Shown one piece after another: positions 37,295 to 47,700 of a stretch of 50,479 nt of DNA (positions within the stretch are counted from its first letter, which is position 1; the number at the start of each line of letters is the position of its first letter). The notes beneath the pieces were generated by a model. It was given only the letters and a program-made list of their open reading frames with translations, had not been told where the DNA came from and searched no databases. This DNA is from Bacteroidales bacterium (GTDB lineage Bacteria > Bacteroidota > Bacteroidia > Bacteroidales > UBA932): the NCBI GenBank assembly GCA_017502125.1, contig JAFVVN010000039.1:75505-125983 (forward strand). Reading direction: 5' to 3'. The position numbers and the translations under genes are program-made.

Positions 37295-37300
37295 GGAGGA
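37293..37300 (+). promoter_or_regulatory. Strong ribosome binding site at the peptide C stop
   Basis: AAGGAGGA begins inside the TAA of peptide C and lies 6 bp before the ATG at 37307. A near-perfect Shine-Dalgarno is unusual for Bacteroidota, where most starts here lack one, and it suggests high or coupled translation of the lipoprotein. Confidence 0.7.
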
Positions 37301-37306
37301 GTCGTC

Positions 37307-39301
37307 ATGAAAAGATTCCATATAGCAATCCTTGCCCTCGCTGTTGCATCGGTTTCATGCAACAAGATGGAGGAAATCGAGAATCCTGCAGAGAATCTGC
37401 CGGAGATCGAAGTTGCAGACGGCCAGCTCCTTTGTGCAATCCCTCAGACCAAGACAGCCCTTGACGGACTGAATGTGGTGTGGAGCGAAGAGGATGAAAT
37501 CATGGTGTTCGGAGAAGAGAACAGGACGGCTGTCTACAAGTTCAGTTCATTCGCTTCCGAGGACAACAAGACCACAGCCATCTTTGAGAATGTGGATCCA
37601 AGCGTAAAGGGCAGCCGCAGCGCGGTCTATCCCGCTTCAGCCTATGTCGAGGATTCATACAACGGCACCACCGCCCAGATCTCTCTCGGCGGCGTGGACG
37701 ATGTGACTCTCTCGTCCGGTACTCCTGACGAAGTCCTTGCAAAGACAGTGGTGTCATCGCTTCCTCTTGTTTCGACCCCATCCGAGGGAACCCTCTCGTT
37801 CGCAAACCTTTTCGGAGGAGTGATGTTCCGTCCATATGACTATATGGGCAGCGGCATCCAGATCAAGAAGATAAGAATATCATCGACAGACGGAAAGGCT
37901 CTTGCCGGAGTGGCTACGATCAACCTTTCTGACGGAAAGATCACCGCATTCGAGGGAACGGAGACCGAGCTCACCTTCACCTATAATGCGACTTCCATCA
38001 CCTCTGACAAGGGATTCATCGCCTATATTCCTGCAGGAACCTATGAAGGCCTGACAATCACTGCGATAGATGCCTCCGAGCGCAAGTTCCCTGTAACTAC
38101 AGGCGCAGTGACAGTGAACGCAGGTGTGGTGAAGAAGCTCTCACAGCTTCCTCTGACCATATATTTTGGAAAGGCAAACTGCTACAGGGTCGCTCCGGGA
38201 ACCACATCCCTGGACATTGACGCAACCCCGTTCTATACCTACAGAAGCGACTACGATGTCACCAAGGGACAGGTCATCAGATGTGAAAACGGCAACATGT
38301 CCGGACTTGGAGCTGATGTATCCGTGCTCTGGCAGCAGGAGGAAGGCAGTACTGCCACCGATCTCACCGGAACAGCCAGCGCTTCAAAGGAGGCCGATGG
38401 TGCGGTGGTGAAGGGAACTCTCAAAATCGACCGCAGGTATCAGGAAGGAAAGGCCATCATCACTGTTCCGCTCACAGGTGAAAAAGGAAATGCCGTGATT
38501 GCGCTCTGGGCAGTGAATAACGAAAACGAAAGAACAAAAATCGTCTGGTCTTATCATATCTGGGTGAGTGATGCAGAGGATGTGGCTTGCAGCACAACCG
38601 CCGGCACATATTCAATCCTGGACCGTAATATCGGAGCGACATCCACAGACGGAAGCCTGAATTCATTCGGAGTGAACTATCAGTGGGGAAGAAAGGATCC
38701 GTTCCCACGAGACTTCAACACACAGAGTGGAACTTCAGCTAACGGAGACCTGCTCAAGACTGCAGAAAGGACATCATCCACTAATGTAGCCTATTCGATA
38801 TCGAATCCTGCTACAAGAGTTGTATATACCAGCAACACAACAGGAGCAAAATGGTTGCCTGTAAGTATTAACGGACTCTGGGGATATGCTGGAGCTCATG
38901 GTGATTCAGGGGGAGCAAAGGGAGTAAAAAGCACAGTAAAGACAGTCTATGACCCATGTCCTGAGGGATATAAAGTTCCTGCATTGGTATATCTTACCTC
39001 TATTGGAGACAAGAACACAAAAGCAGCAGCAGTATCAGGAAAGGGTTACAATATGTCCACCGGTTCCTCAACCACCTTCTTCCCATACGGAGGATATGTA
39101 AGAATCAGCAAGACTGAAAGAGCAAATGACTACCAGCTGTATCGAGGATATATATGGACAGCCATCAACAGAAGCGACACACAAGGTGCATATATTTTCT
39201 GGTATAATGCTAACGGCATCCAGGCAAACAACAACTCCATTGGAGCAAACATCTACACATATTGTGGCGACGCACTTCCAGTTCGTTGCATCAAGGAATA
39301 A
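37307..39301 (+). CDS. Fimbrillin-like lipoprotein with C-terminal FISUMP domain
   Basis: 664 residues; lipid Cys near 18 (VSC) with acidic KMEEIEN following. Fimbrillin-like region about 35-290: 'TKTALDGLNVVWSEEDEIMVFG', 'SAVYPASAYV', 'TLSFANLFGGVMFRPY'. A middle region about 290-420 holds 'ATPFYTYRSDYDVTKG' and 'WQQEEGSTATDLTG'. The C-terminal FISUMP (Fibrobacter succinogenes major) domain spans about 425-664: LDRNIGATS, YQWGRKDPFP, YDPCPEGYKVP, a late 'PVRCIKE'. It is co-linear with the N-terminal 680 residues of the fusion at 41015-44779. It follows peptide C by 12 bp and is followed 3 bp later by a separate propeller gene. Likely a surface scaffold or binder, no enzymatic motif. Confidence 0.85.
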   Translation: MKRFHIAILALAVASVSCNKMEEIENPAENLPEIEVADGQLLCAIPQTKTALDGLNVVWSEEDEIMVFGEENRTAVYKFSSFASEDNKTTAIFENVDPSVKGSRSAVYPASAYVEDSYNGTTAQISLGGVDDVTLSSGTPDEVLAKTVVSSLPLVSTPSEGTLSFANLFGGVMFRPYDYMGSGIQIKKIRISSTDGKALAGVATINLSDGKITAFEGTETELTFTYNATSITSDKGFIAYIPAGTYEGLTITAIDASERKFPVTTGAVTVNAGVVKKLSQLPLTIYFGKANCYRVAPGTTSLDIDATPFYTYRSDYDVTKGQVIRCENGNMSGLGADVSVLWQQEEGSTATDLTGTASASKEADGAVVKGTLKIDRRYQEGKAIITVPLTGEKGNAVIALWAVNNENERTKIVWSYHIWVSDAEDVACSTTAGTYSILDRNIGATSTDGSLNSFGVNYQWGRKDPFPRDFNTQSGTSANGDLLKTAERTSSTNVAYSISNPATRVVYTSNTTGAKWLPVSINGLWGYAGAHGDSGGAKGVKSTVKTVYDPCPEGYKVPALVYLTSIGDKNTKAAAVSGKGYNMSTGSSTTFFPYGGYVRISKTERANDYQLYRGYIWTAINRSDTQGAYIFWYNANGIQANNNSIGANIYTYCGDALPVRCIKE

Positions 39302-39304
39302 CCG

Positions 39305-41008
39305 ATGAAAACATTAGCAGTAATCACAGCAATGTTATGTCTTACATGTCATGCAGGAGCGCAGGAGGTGCTTCTGCATGATATTTTCGACATGAACACC
39401 TCACCTGCACAGCTCAATTCTCATGCTGGGGAAGAGAAATGGAGCCGCCTCCAGCCGATGCATTCCTATACGAAGCTCATCGGCAACGACTTCCTTCTCG
39501 GCAGCCTGCCGGACTTCAATCCGAAGGAATATCCGTGCAGCTACCCTCGTCTGAAGAAGATGGCAGACGGCCGTTTCATTCTCTTCTACATGCCTCAGTC
39601 CCACGGATCAAGCATCTATTACACCATCAGCGAAGACCTTCTGTCATGGTCGGACCCTGTCCTGCTTCTTGAGTCCTACAGGACCGAAATCAAGGACAAG
39701 GAAGTGCAGATCAGATATGTGAACATGGATGCCGCCGTCCTTCCTGACGGAGACCTGCTCGGAGTGTGCCAGTTCTGGTGCAGGGAACACTACAGGGCCC
39801 AGCTCGGAACCGGTATAGTCACGGTCAGAAGCTCCGACAACGGAAAGACCTGGACATCGCCGCAGGTCATTTATGAAGGATCCAACTGGGAGCCTTATCT
39901 CCTGGTGCTGCCTGACGGAAAGATCCACTGCTATTTCACGGATTCCACTCCCGAGACCTGGAATTCAGGAGTTTCCGTGATGGTGTCCCAGGACAACGGA
40001 CACTCGTGGAGCCCTAAGATGAGGGTGTGCCGCAGCTATAAATATGAATATGACAAGGAAACCACCCTTGACAAGAGCATATACACCGACCAGATGCCTT
40101 CATTCCGCGTCCTCAACGACGGAAAGACACTGATAGGATTCCTTGAAGCCCGCCTTGCCAACCCGCCTTCGAACAGCGGAAAGACCTATCACAGGATGTC
40201 TGTCGTCTATAACGACGGCTTCGAGTGGAAGGACCTCGGGGAAGACAGCGAGGGACCGGCAGACAGGCACACATGGATCTTGGGTGGTGCCGCCGGATAT
40301 GTGGAGACCTTCCCTTCCGGTGAGGTGGCCATTTCATGCGGCAGAGGCAAAGGCTGGAGCATAAAGCTTCTTGACCACACCGGAGGTCGTGACGGCAAGG
40401 TGGATTGGGAAGAGGGATGGTTCGTTCCTTTCAACAAGAGAGGCGGCTGGGGTGCCATAGAGAGAATAAACGACAATATGCTCGTCTCCACAGCCGGAGA
40501 GAGCAGAGGCGGCATCTGGACCGGATTGTCGTACCTCAACAATACGATTACTGCAAGGAAAGAGCGTATAACCGTTGACGGCAATCCGAAGGAATGGCGC
40601 AATGACGACGCGCTTTATCTCGGCAGCAAAGGCGGCAGCGAGACTGTGTTCAGAGCCGCATATGGCAGAAAGCACATCCATCTGCTTGCAGAGACCCTGT
40701 CTCCGGACAAGGCAGATCCTGTGCAGGAGATCATACTTTGCAACGAGGCCGGAGAGAAAGTTACGGTCAGATATGATGAGAATGGCTGCGTGGAAGGGAC
40801 ATCAGAAGGTCTCGCAGTCAAGACCCGCAAGGGAAGGACTTTGAAAGGCACGGAGGGATATTGCGCGGAGATTTCCGTTCCACTCTCCATGCTGAAGGCA
40901 GAGAAGGGAGGATTCCTGAAAATATATGCTGAAACCGGAGACGGCGAGACATTCACCGACGCATCAAAGGAGGACTCCGGATCCTGGTTAAGAATTCATT
41001 TGAAATGA
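39305..41008 (+). CDS. Asp-box beta-propeller protein with CBM9-like domain (non-lipidated)
   Basis: 567 residues. Unlike its paralogues it has no lipobox; the signal peptide ends near AGAQ (about 20), so it should be soluble periplasmic or exported. The 'FDMN' and 'NSHAG' opening, Asp-boxes SSDNGKTW and SQDNGHSW, conserved Glu196 in NWEPY and Glu281 in GFLEARL, and the CBM9-like end ('EWRNDDALYLG', 'LRIHLK') all match the family. The WEP and DQMP-FLE contexts are the most GH93-like of the five. It is the split partner of the FISUMP lipoprotein upstream, and the pair equals the fusion at 41015. Substrate not known. Confidence 0.85.
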   Translation: MKTLAVITAMLCLTCHAGAQEVLLHDIFDMNTSPAQLNSHAGEEKWSRLQPMHSYTKLIGNDFLLGSLPDFNPKEYPCSYPRLKKMADGRFILFYMPQSHGSSIYYTISEDLLSWSDPVLLLESYRTEIKDKEVQIRYVNMDAAVLPDGDLLGVCQFWCREHYRAQLGTGIVTVRSSDNGKTWTSPQVIYEGSNWEPYLLVLPDGKIHCYFTDSTPETWNSGVSVMVSQDNGHSWSPKMRVCRSYKYEYDKETTLDKSIYTDQMPSFRVLNDGKTLIGFLEARLANPPSNSGKTYHRMSVVYNDGFEWKDLGEDSEGPADRHTWILGGAAGYVETFPSGEVAISCGRGKGWSIKLLDHTGGRDGKVDWEEGWFVPFNKRGGWGAIERINDNMLVSTAGESRGGIWTGLSYLNNTITARKERITVDGNPKEWRNDDALYLGSKGGSETVFRAAYGRKHIHLLAETLSPDKADPVQEIILCNEAGEKVTVRYDENGCVEGTSEGLAVKTRKGRTLKGTEGYCAEISVPLSMLKAEKGGFLKIYAETGDGETFTDASKEDSGSWLRIHLK

Positions 41009-41014
41009 TAAGTT

Positions 41015-44000
41015 ATGAAAAGACTATTGCTTTATATGTCCATACCGGCACTTCTCCTCTCCTGCAACAGGTTGGAGGAGATGGAGGCTCCGGAAAACAA
41101 TGACAGATTTGAAGATATCGATGTCACACTCGGAGAGAATCAGGTCCTGTGCGGCATACCTTCCACCAAGACCACCATGGATGAGGACCTGAATGTGATC
41201 TGGAGCGAGGAAGATGAGATAGAGGTGTTCGCTTCAGGTGCGTCAGGGGCATCTGCCACATACCGGTTCAGTTCTTATTCCACTGATGACAAGAAATACG
41301 CAGTCTTCGAGTGCGAGGGATCAGGTGTGGCTGAGGAAGGAAGAACAGCCATATATCCGGCTTCTGCATATGTAGAAGGCTCATGCAGGAACGGAAAGGC
41401 ACAGATATCTCTCGGAGGAATCACCTCCGTACCCACTTCTTCCAACGGTCTGTCACAGGGCTCGGACATATCAGCCCTGCCTCTGGTCGCTACACCATCC
41501 GATGAGCACCTGAGCTTCACCAACCTCTGCGGTGGAATCATATTCCGTCCTTATGAGCACACCGGGCTCGGAGTCAAGATCAGCAAGATCAGCGTATCTT
41601 CCGTAGACGGAAGGGCCGTTGCCGGAACAGCCACAGTCAATCTGAGCACCGGAAAGATAGAGTCGTTCTCAGGCACAGAAACGGCTCTGACCTACACCTG
41701 TCCCGAAACCGACATATCCAAGAGCAGAAAGGACTTCGTAGCCTACCTCCCTGCCGGAGAATATTCTCAGGGAATCACCATCACGATAATTGACAATCTC
41801 GGACGAATGTTCCCACTGAGCACCGGCTCGATAACGATCAACGCCGGAAAGGTGAAGAAACTTCCTGATGTCAACCTCACCATTTCATACGGTTCCGCCA
41901 ACTGCGTGGTCGTGGATCCGGGAACAATGTCAGTGAGAATAGATGCCACACCAAGGTATATGTGGAGGAGCGACTACGACATGACTGCCGGAAAACCTAT
42001 AGTGGTGGAGAACGGAAATCTCAGCCACTATGGAAAGGACGCCAAGGTGGTGTGGCAGCAGGAAGAAAACAGCACTGCCACTGACCTTACCACGTCAGGA
42101 ACAGAGAATATCATCGTTGCTTCCACTCCGTCCGTGTCATTCAATGACACAAAGGGCACTGCCACTCTGACCGTTCCCCTGACCGGAAGGACAGGAAATG
42201 CGGTGGTATCGATCGGTTACGGAAGTTCGGTGGCATGGTCATTCCACATCTGGGTAGGCACACCGGAAGAAACATCCATCGGAGGAAGAACCTTCCTTGA
42301 CAGGAACCTCGGTGCATCTTCCATCACCCCGGGTGACAGGGATTCATATGGTCTGTGCTACCAGTGGGGAAGAAAGGATCCTTTCCCAAGAATCCTGACA
42401 GACGATGCCGCAGCCGTAAGCTCCTACAAGTCTCAGGGAGACCTTCTCAAGACCGTGAACAAGGCCACGGGAGGAACCATCGCCTATACGATACAGAACC
42501 CGGACACAAGAATCACATCCAGCAAAAGCATCACACCTCAGAACGGAGACCACTGGTTTGTGGACAACACCAGAAAAAACACAAGGCTCTGGGGATGCAG
42601 CACCGCATACGGCAGTTCGTCAGGAAACAACGGAGCCAATACCGGAACCAGCATCAAGACAATTTTCGACCCTTGCCCGAAGGGATATAAGGTGCCGACA
42701 TACGGAGACCTTCTGGCCTGCACAAACGGAACTACAGGAAGTGCAACCAAAGGCCGCACACTGGACGGCAACTATTTCCCGTTCGGCGGGTTCATCAGGC
42801 TTGAGGAATCCTTTCTGACATCCGGAAAGACGGGCTGGATGACAGACACAAGAGGATATCTCTGGTCTTCAATCAGCCGTAGCTCCACCAACGAGCAGGG
42901 GGCATATATTCTGAAATACAACAAAGACTATTTCAACACCAACAATTCAAGTGCGACCGACCCCAACGGAACAGGACGTGGAGACCAGATCTTCGGTTTC
43001 ATGTGTGATGCCTATCCGGTCAGATGTGTCAAGGAAACCACTTCAGGCTCCGGTTCCGGCTCAGACGACATTCTGCCTCCTGCGCTGGAAGAGGGTGAAG
43101 TACTCCTGAACACAGTCTTCGACATAAATACAGAAAAGACTGTGGTAAACTCACATTCCGGTCTTGAGGCATACAGCGTGCTTCAGCCTATGCATAACAA
43201 CATATTCACCCTTGACAATTCATCGCTGACTGTCGGAGCTCCGTCCGACCAGAAAGCAGCCCATTACCCTCGAATCAAGCGTCTCAAGGACGGCGGTCTC
43301 GTGCTCTTCTATCAGGGAGGGGTCCAGTCATCCAGAATATTCACGATGCATGCTGACAGCTTCAACGGGCTCAAGAACGCGGATCCACAGATGATCTTTG
43401 CTCCTTACATTGACCAGGAACTGACTGAAGCCAACGGCGGAGCGGCAGTACACCAGAGATATATGAATATGGAGGCCGTTGTCATGCCTGACGGAGAGAT
43501 CATAGGAGTCGTGCAGCATCATGCGTGGGACCAGAAGGAAGTGGGATACTACAAGGGCCAAGGTACAGCCCTCGAGCTGACCAGGTCGAGAGACGGAGGA
43601 GAGACATGGACCATACCCGTGGAGATATATTCAGGTACCTGTTGGGAACCATATCTTCTCCTTCTTCCGGACGGCACCCTGCAGATGTATTTCACAGACT
43701 CAGAACCTTTCCTGTACAGTTCGCAGACTTCCATGATGTCCTCTTCTGACAAAGGAAAGACATGGTCTGAGAAGAAGGTGGTGGCCAGAAGATTCAAATT
43801 CGAATATGACGGAGCCAACACTGACCGTCATGGAGAAAACGTATATACCGACCAGATGCCTTGTTTCAGGCTCCTCAACGACGGCAAGACATATGCCGGC
43901 TTCCTTGAGGGCAGACTTGAGACTCCGATGAGCTATGCCGGTGAATATACCAGCTATCACAAGATGTCCCTGGTCAAGAGTTCGGCCAACGGTTGGATAG

Positions 44001-44779
44001 CCATAACCGGTCACTCACAGAATGCTCTTCCAAGCACACGCAGCACAGATGTGATGTCCGGAAACGGAGGTTACATCGAGAGCTTCCCTTCCGGTGAGAC
44101 CGTAATCTCATGTTCATCCCCTACAGGTCCGCTGGTGACCCGCATTCTGGACAGCCAGTGCAATTCCACTGCAGCCACATGGGCCAATCATGAAACCACG
44201 TGGTTCAAGCCGTTCGGAGAAAAGACAGGAGTCTGGGGCACGGTCGAGAGATATAATGACAACATCCTCATGGCAGCTGCCGGCAACAGCACTGAAGGGC
44301 TGAATCTTGGTCTGTTCTACCTCAACCAGCAGCAGACAGCCGGCACTGCGGTCATAACTCTTGACGGTAATAATACCGACTGGACCACCAGCAAGGCGCT
44401 CTTCCTGAGTTCAGAACAGGGCACGGAAATGATTCTGAGATTCGCCCATGACTCTGAAAAGCTTTATATTCTTTCCGAGAGCTGCTATAACACAGGAAAT
44501 GAGGCCATCTCCATAAGGCTGAAAGGAAGCGCTGAAGCATCGGTAAATCTCACGGCAGATGGATCGCTCAGCACCACCGGGGATATAAACGCTACCGTAC
44601 GACGTGGAAAGGCATATGATTCCCGCAACGGATTCTGCATGGAAGCTGGAATTCCTTTGAGCAGTCTCGGTGCAGCTTCCGGCAGTACGATATACGTCTA
44701 CGCCACCGTAGGAAACACATCCTTCACTTCAGCCAATGCCGGTTCCACCAGTACATGGCAGCGGGTGAAGATCAAGTAG
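41015..44779 (+). CDS. Fimbrillin-like / FISUMP / Asp-box propeller fusion lipoprotein
   Basis: 1254 residues; lipid Cys near 17 (LLSC). Fimbrillin-like part about 30-300 ('TKTTMDEDLNVIWSEEDE', 'TAIYPASAYVEG'), middle region about 300-420 ('WQQEENSTATDLTT'), FISUMP about 425-675 ('LDRNLGASS', 'YQWGRKDPFPR', 'FDPCPKGYKVP', 'PVRCVKE'). A Gly/Ser linker (SGSGSGSDD) around 680 leads into the propeller, about 690-1090 ('NSHSG', Asp-boxes SRDGGETW and SSDKGKTW, CWEPY, GFLEGRL) and CBM9-like end about 1100-1254. Reads as the two preceding genes joined. Its stop is one base from the convergent regulator's stop. Presumably surface-attached, glycan-active. Confidence 0.88.
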   Translation: MKRLLLYMSIPALLLSCNRLEEMEAPENNDRFEDIDVTLGENQVLCGIPSTKTTMDEDLNVIWSEEDEIEVFASGASGASATYRFSSYSTDDKKYAVFECEGSGVAEEGRTAIYPASAYVEGSCRNGKAQISLGGITSVPTSSNGLSQGSDISALPLVATPSDEHLSFTNLCGGIIFRPYEHTGLGVKISKISVSSVDGRAVAGTATVNLSTGKIESFSGTETALTYTCPETDISKSRKDFVAYLPAGEYSQGITITIIDNLGRMFPLSTGSITINAGKVKKLPDVNLTISYGSANCVVVDPGTMSVRIDATPRYMWRSDYDMTAGKPIVVENGNLSHYGKDAKVVWQQEENSTATDLTTSGTENIIVASTPSVSFNDTKGTATLTVPLTGRTGNAVVSIGYGSSVAWSFHIWVGTPEETSIGGRTFLDRNLGASSITPGDRDSYGLCYQWGRKDPFPRILTDDAAAVSSYKSQGDLLKTVNKATGGTIAYTIQNPDTRITSSKSITPQNGDHWFVDNTRKNTRLWGCSTAYGSSSGNNGANTGTSIKTIFDPCPKGYKVPTYGDLLACTNGTTGSATKGRTLDGNYFPFGGFIRLEESFLTSGKTGWMTDTRGYLWSSISRSSTNEQGAYILKYNKDYFNTNNSSATDPNGTGRGDQIFGFMCDAYPVRCVKETTSGSGSGSDDILPPALEEGEVLLNTVFDINTEKTVVNSHSGLEAYSVLQPMHNNIFTLDNSSLTVGAPSDQKAAHYPRIKRLKDGGLVLFYQGGVQSSRIFTMHADSFNGLKNADPQMIFAPYIDQELTEANGGAAVHQRYMNMEAVVMPDGEIIGVVQHHAWDQKEVGYYKGQGTALELTRSRDGGETWTIPVEIYSGTCWEPYLLLLPDGTLQMYFTDSEPFLYSSQTSMMSSSDKGKTWSEKKVVARRFKFEYDGANTDRHGENVYTDQMPCFRLLNDGKTYAGFLEGRLETPMSYAGEYTSYHKMSLVKSSANGWIAITGHSQNALPSTRSTDVMSGNGGYIESFPSGETVISCSSPTGPLVTRILDSQCNSTAATWANHETTWFKPFGEKTGVWGTVERYNDNILMAAAGNSTEGLNLGLFYLNQQQTAGTAVITLDGNNTDWTTSKALFLSSEQGTEMILRFAHDSEKLYILSESCYNTGNEAISIRLKGSAEASVNLTADGSLSTTGDINATVRRGKAYDSRNGFCMEAGIPLSSLGAASGSTIYVYATVGNTSFTSANAGSTSTWQRVKIK

Positions 44780-44780
44780 C

Positions 44781-47700
44781 CTACTTTTCGTCTTCATTTG
44801 GGGTGTATTCCGCTGGAAGCACCCCATATTGTTCTTTAAAGCACTTTGCAAAATACGACGGAGAATTGAATCCGACCCTATAGCAGATATCACTGACGCG
44901 GCTGTTCTTTCTGCCGAGCATCTGGGCAGCCAAGGCCAGCCTTCTCTTTCTGAGATATTCATTCGGAGACATGCCGAGAAGGGCATTAACCTTTCTGTTG
45001 AAAGAACTCTTGCTGAATCCGAGCTTCTGCTCCATTTCCTTGACAGTGAAGTCCGGATTTGCAATATTCTCCATGATCAGGGAATCGAACTTCTCAAGGA
45101 AAGCTTCATCTCTGTCCACAATATTGACTGCCCTTTCGGCAAGGTTCTGTCTCAACTGCACTGCATGGCTCTTCACTCTTGACCTGTTCTCGAGGATATT
45201 GTCAACACATGCCTTGAGATAGTCCATTGAGAAAGGCATTTCTATGCACTGGCTGGCTCCCTTCTTCATGCAGGACAGCCTTACATCAGCAGGCATGGAT
45301 GCAGCAATGACCACAAACGGGATATGCGATGTGGCATTATTAGCCTTTATCTTTGAGCAGAGTTCCATTCCGTTCATTCCCGGCAGACCAAGATCTGACA
45401 CTATCAGGTCTATATCCCATGTAATAAGGAACTGCAGAGCTTCTTCGGCAGAAGAGCATGAGAGGATATTGAACGATTTCTTCAGATGCTTCTTCATATA
45501 TGAAAGAAGTTTGGAGTTTCCCTCCACAATCAGAAGCATTGGAAGTGAAGAATTGGTTATGACTTCATCCCTCCTGACGATTTCCTGTTCCTTAGGCATC
45601 TCTATCGGAAGGGTTATGCAGAATGATGCGTTATGGCTCGATGAGTCGAGTGTGAACCGAAGGTCGCCTCCGTGAATCTGCACCAGGGTCCTTGCATAAG
45701 AAAGACCTATTCCTATGCTCCTGGTGGATGCATACTGCGAAAACGGCTTGAACATGAATTCCGCATGGCGCTCTCCCACAGGATAGGTGTCGTATTTCAC
45801 TTTTATGGAGAGTTCCTTGTCATTTTTTTCCATCGTGACATCCACCATGCTCACGGCATATCCCGACACATAGTTCATGATGGAAGTCAGCACCTTGCCT
45901 ATAGCCTTGGTGTCGAAAGGCATGATGAGCTGTTTCTCTTTGGACGCGAACTTCAGTCTGACACTCTTTTCTTCGAACACCTCCTTGAAGTTAACGCACA
46001 CGAAGCCCACCTTTTCGACAATATCCACACTCCTCTTCTGGAGTATATACCCGTTCTCTTCAGCACGGATGTAGTCCAGAAGGTCTCCTGTCATGCTGTC
46101 AAGCATGTCCGTTTCCGAAATCACGGTCTGCAGATCCTGATTGTCCGCCAGTGTCTCCATTCCGGACAGGTTGGCCAGCGGCGTCTTCATCAGAGTCAGA
46201 GGCGTCTTGATGTCATTGGCAATATTGGAAAGGAAGTCCATCTTCTCGGACAGGATCTGTTCCTCCCTCTTCTTCTCATATTCCTCCCTCTTGCGTTCGG
46301 CACGTTTCTTTTCGCGTTTTCTGATTATATAGAATATCACCAGAGCCAGCACTATGAACATGGATATGATCGTGATGACACCCAGAGCAGACTGAAAGAA
46401 CGGAGGGTTCACCACTATCCGGACCGGATAATGATGACTTTCTTCCTCATTTGTAGCTGACGCTGTCTTGATCCTCAGACGATATTCTCCGGGAGGGACA
46501 TTATGATAGTGGACCGACTTGGGAACCGTGACATCTCTCCATGTGCTGTCATGTCCTTCAAGCATACAGAAGAGATTGTATTTCACGAACAGCCCGGACT
46601 GGGGGACAGCAAAGTCGAAGGCGAACGAGCGCTGTTGTGCGTTAAATTCAAGCCCCGTCATCTGTCCGGCATTCCTGCTTATGATTCCATCCTCTGCCAG
46701 CACCTTCTTTCCGTGTGTATAGACATCGGTCACCACTGGTCTGTTCACCTTCTCATGATCAAGGATCCTCTGAGGGTCAAAGGAAACCAATCCCGAATTG
46801 AAGCCGAATGCAAGTTCTCCGGAAGACAGGCGCAGATGGCCGGCCCTCATGCTGTTTTCCAAGAGTCCTGAAGACTCCTCATACACCTTGACCGATCTTC
46901 TTTCAGGGTTGAAAAGCACAAGGCCGGCATCACTGGACAGCCACAGATTGCCCATGTCATCATGAAGGCAGGAATAGAAGAGATCGGAAGGAAAGGACGG
47001 AATCACAGCCTTGTTGTATGCAGAAAAGCTGCATGTTTCCATATCATATTTGAGAAGTCCGGAGGAAAAGCCTATGACCCAAAGATTTCCATCATTGTCC
47101 AGACTCAGCGAGGAGACCATCTCAGGAACGGGAGAATCGTCATACTTCGAGCAGTAGTGAGCGAGTCCCTTGTCTCCGGAACTGTTGTATGAATATATTC
47201 CGTTGCTGTAGGTAGCCATCCATATCGTTCCCGAATAATCTTCTGCAATGTCCTCGATGGCATCGATTCCGGTTCCCTCAATCTTGTCAGTACTGCGTGT
47301 GTGAGGGTCATATATATATGCACCCACTGCGGTTCCGACATACAGCATGCCGTCGCTACCCTTCAACAGATCAAGTATTCTTCTGTTATACAGTGGGTTA
47401 TCCACCGTGGAAGAAACCGGTTGCTGCAATCTTCCGGTCGCCAGGTCCAGCAGCCATAAACCTTTGTTTGTTCCTATCCACATCCGGTTGCCATCCACCA
47501 TCAGGGCCTTCACTGCACCCAGAGCATCCCCCGGTCCGTAATTCTGCAGCAAGGTGCTACCTCTCTCCGCATAAAGAAGACCTGTGTTTTCCGTTCCCAC
47601 CCACAATCTCCCGCGGTAATCCTCTGCAATGCATCTGGCGTTGCAACCCTCAAGAGAGGTTCCGTCACTCATCCTATAATATTTCCGGAAATCTTCGGAT

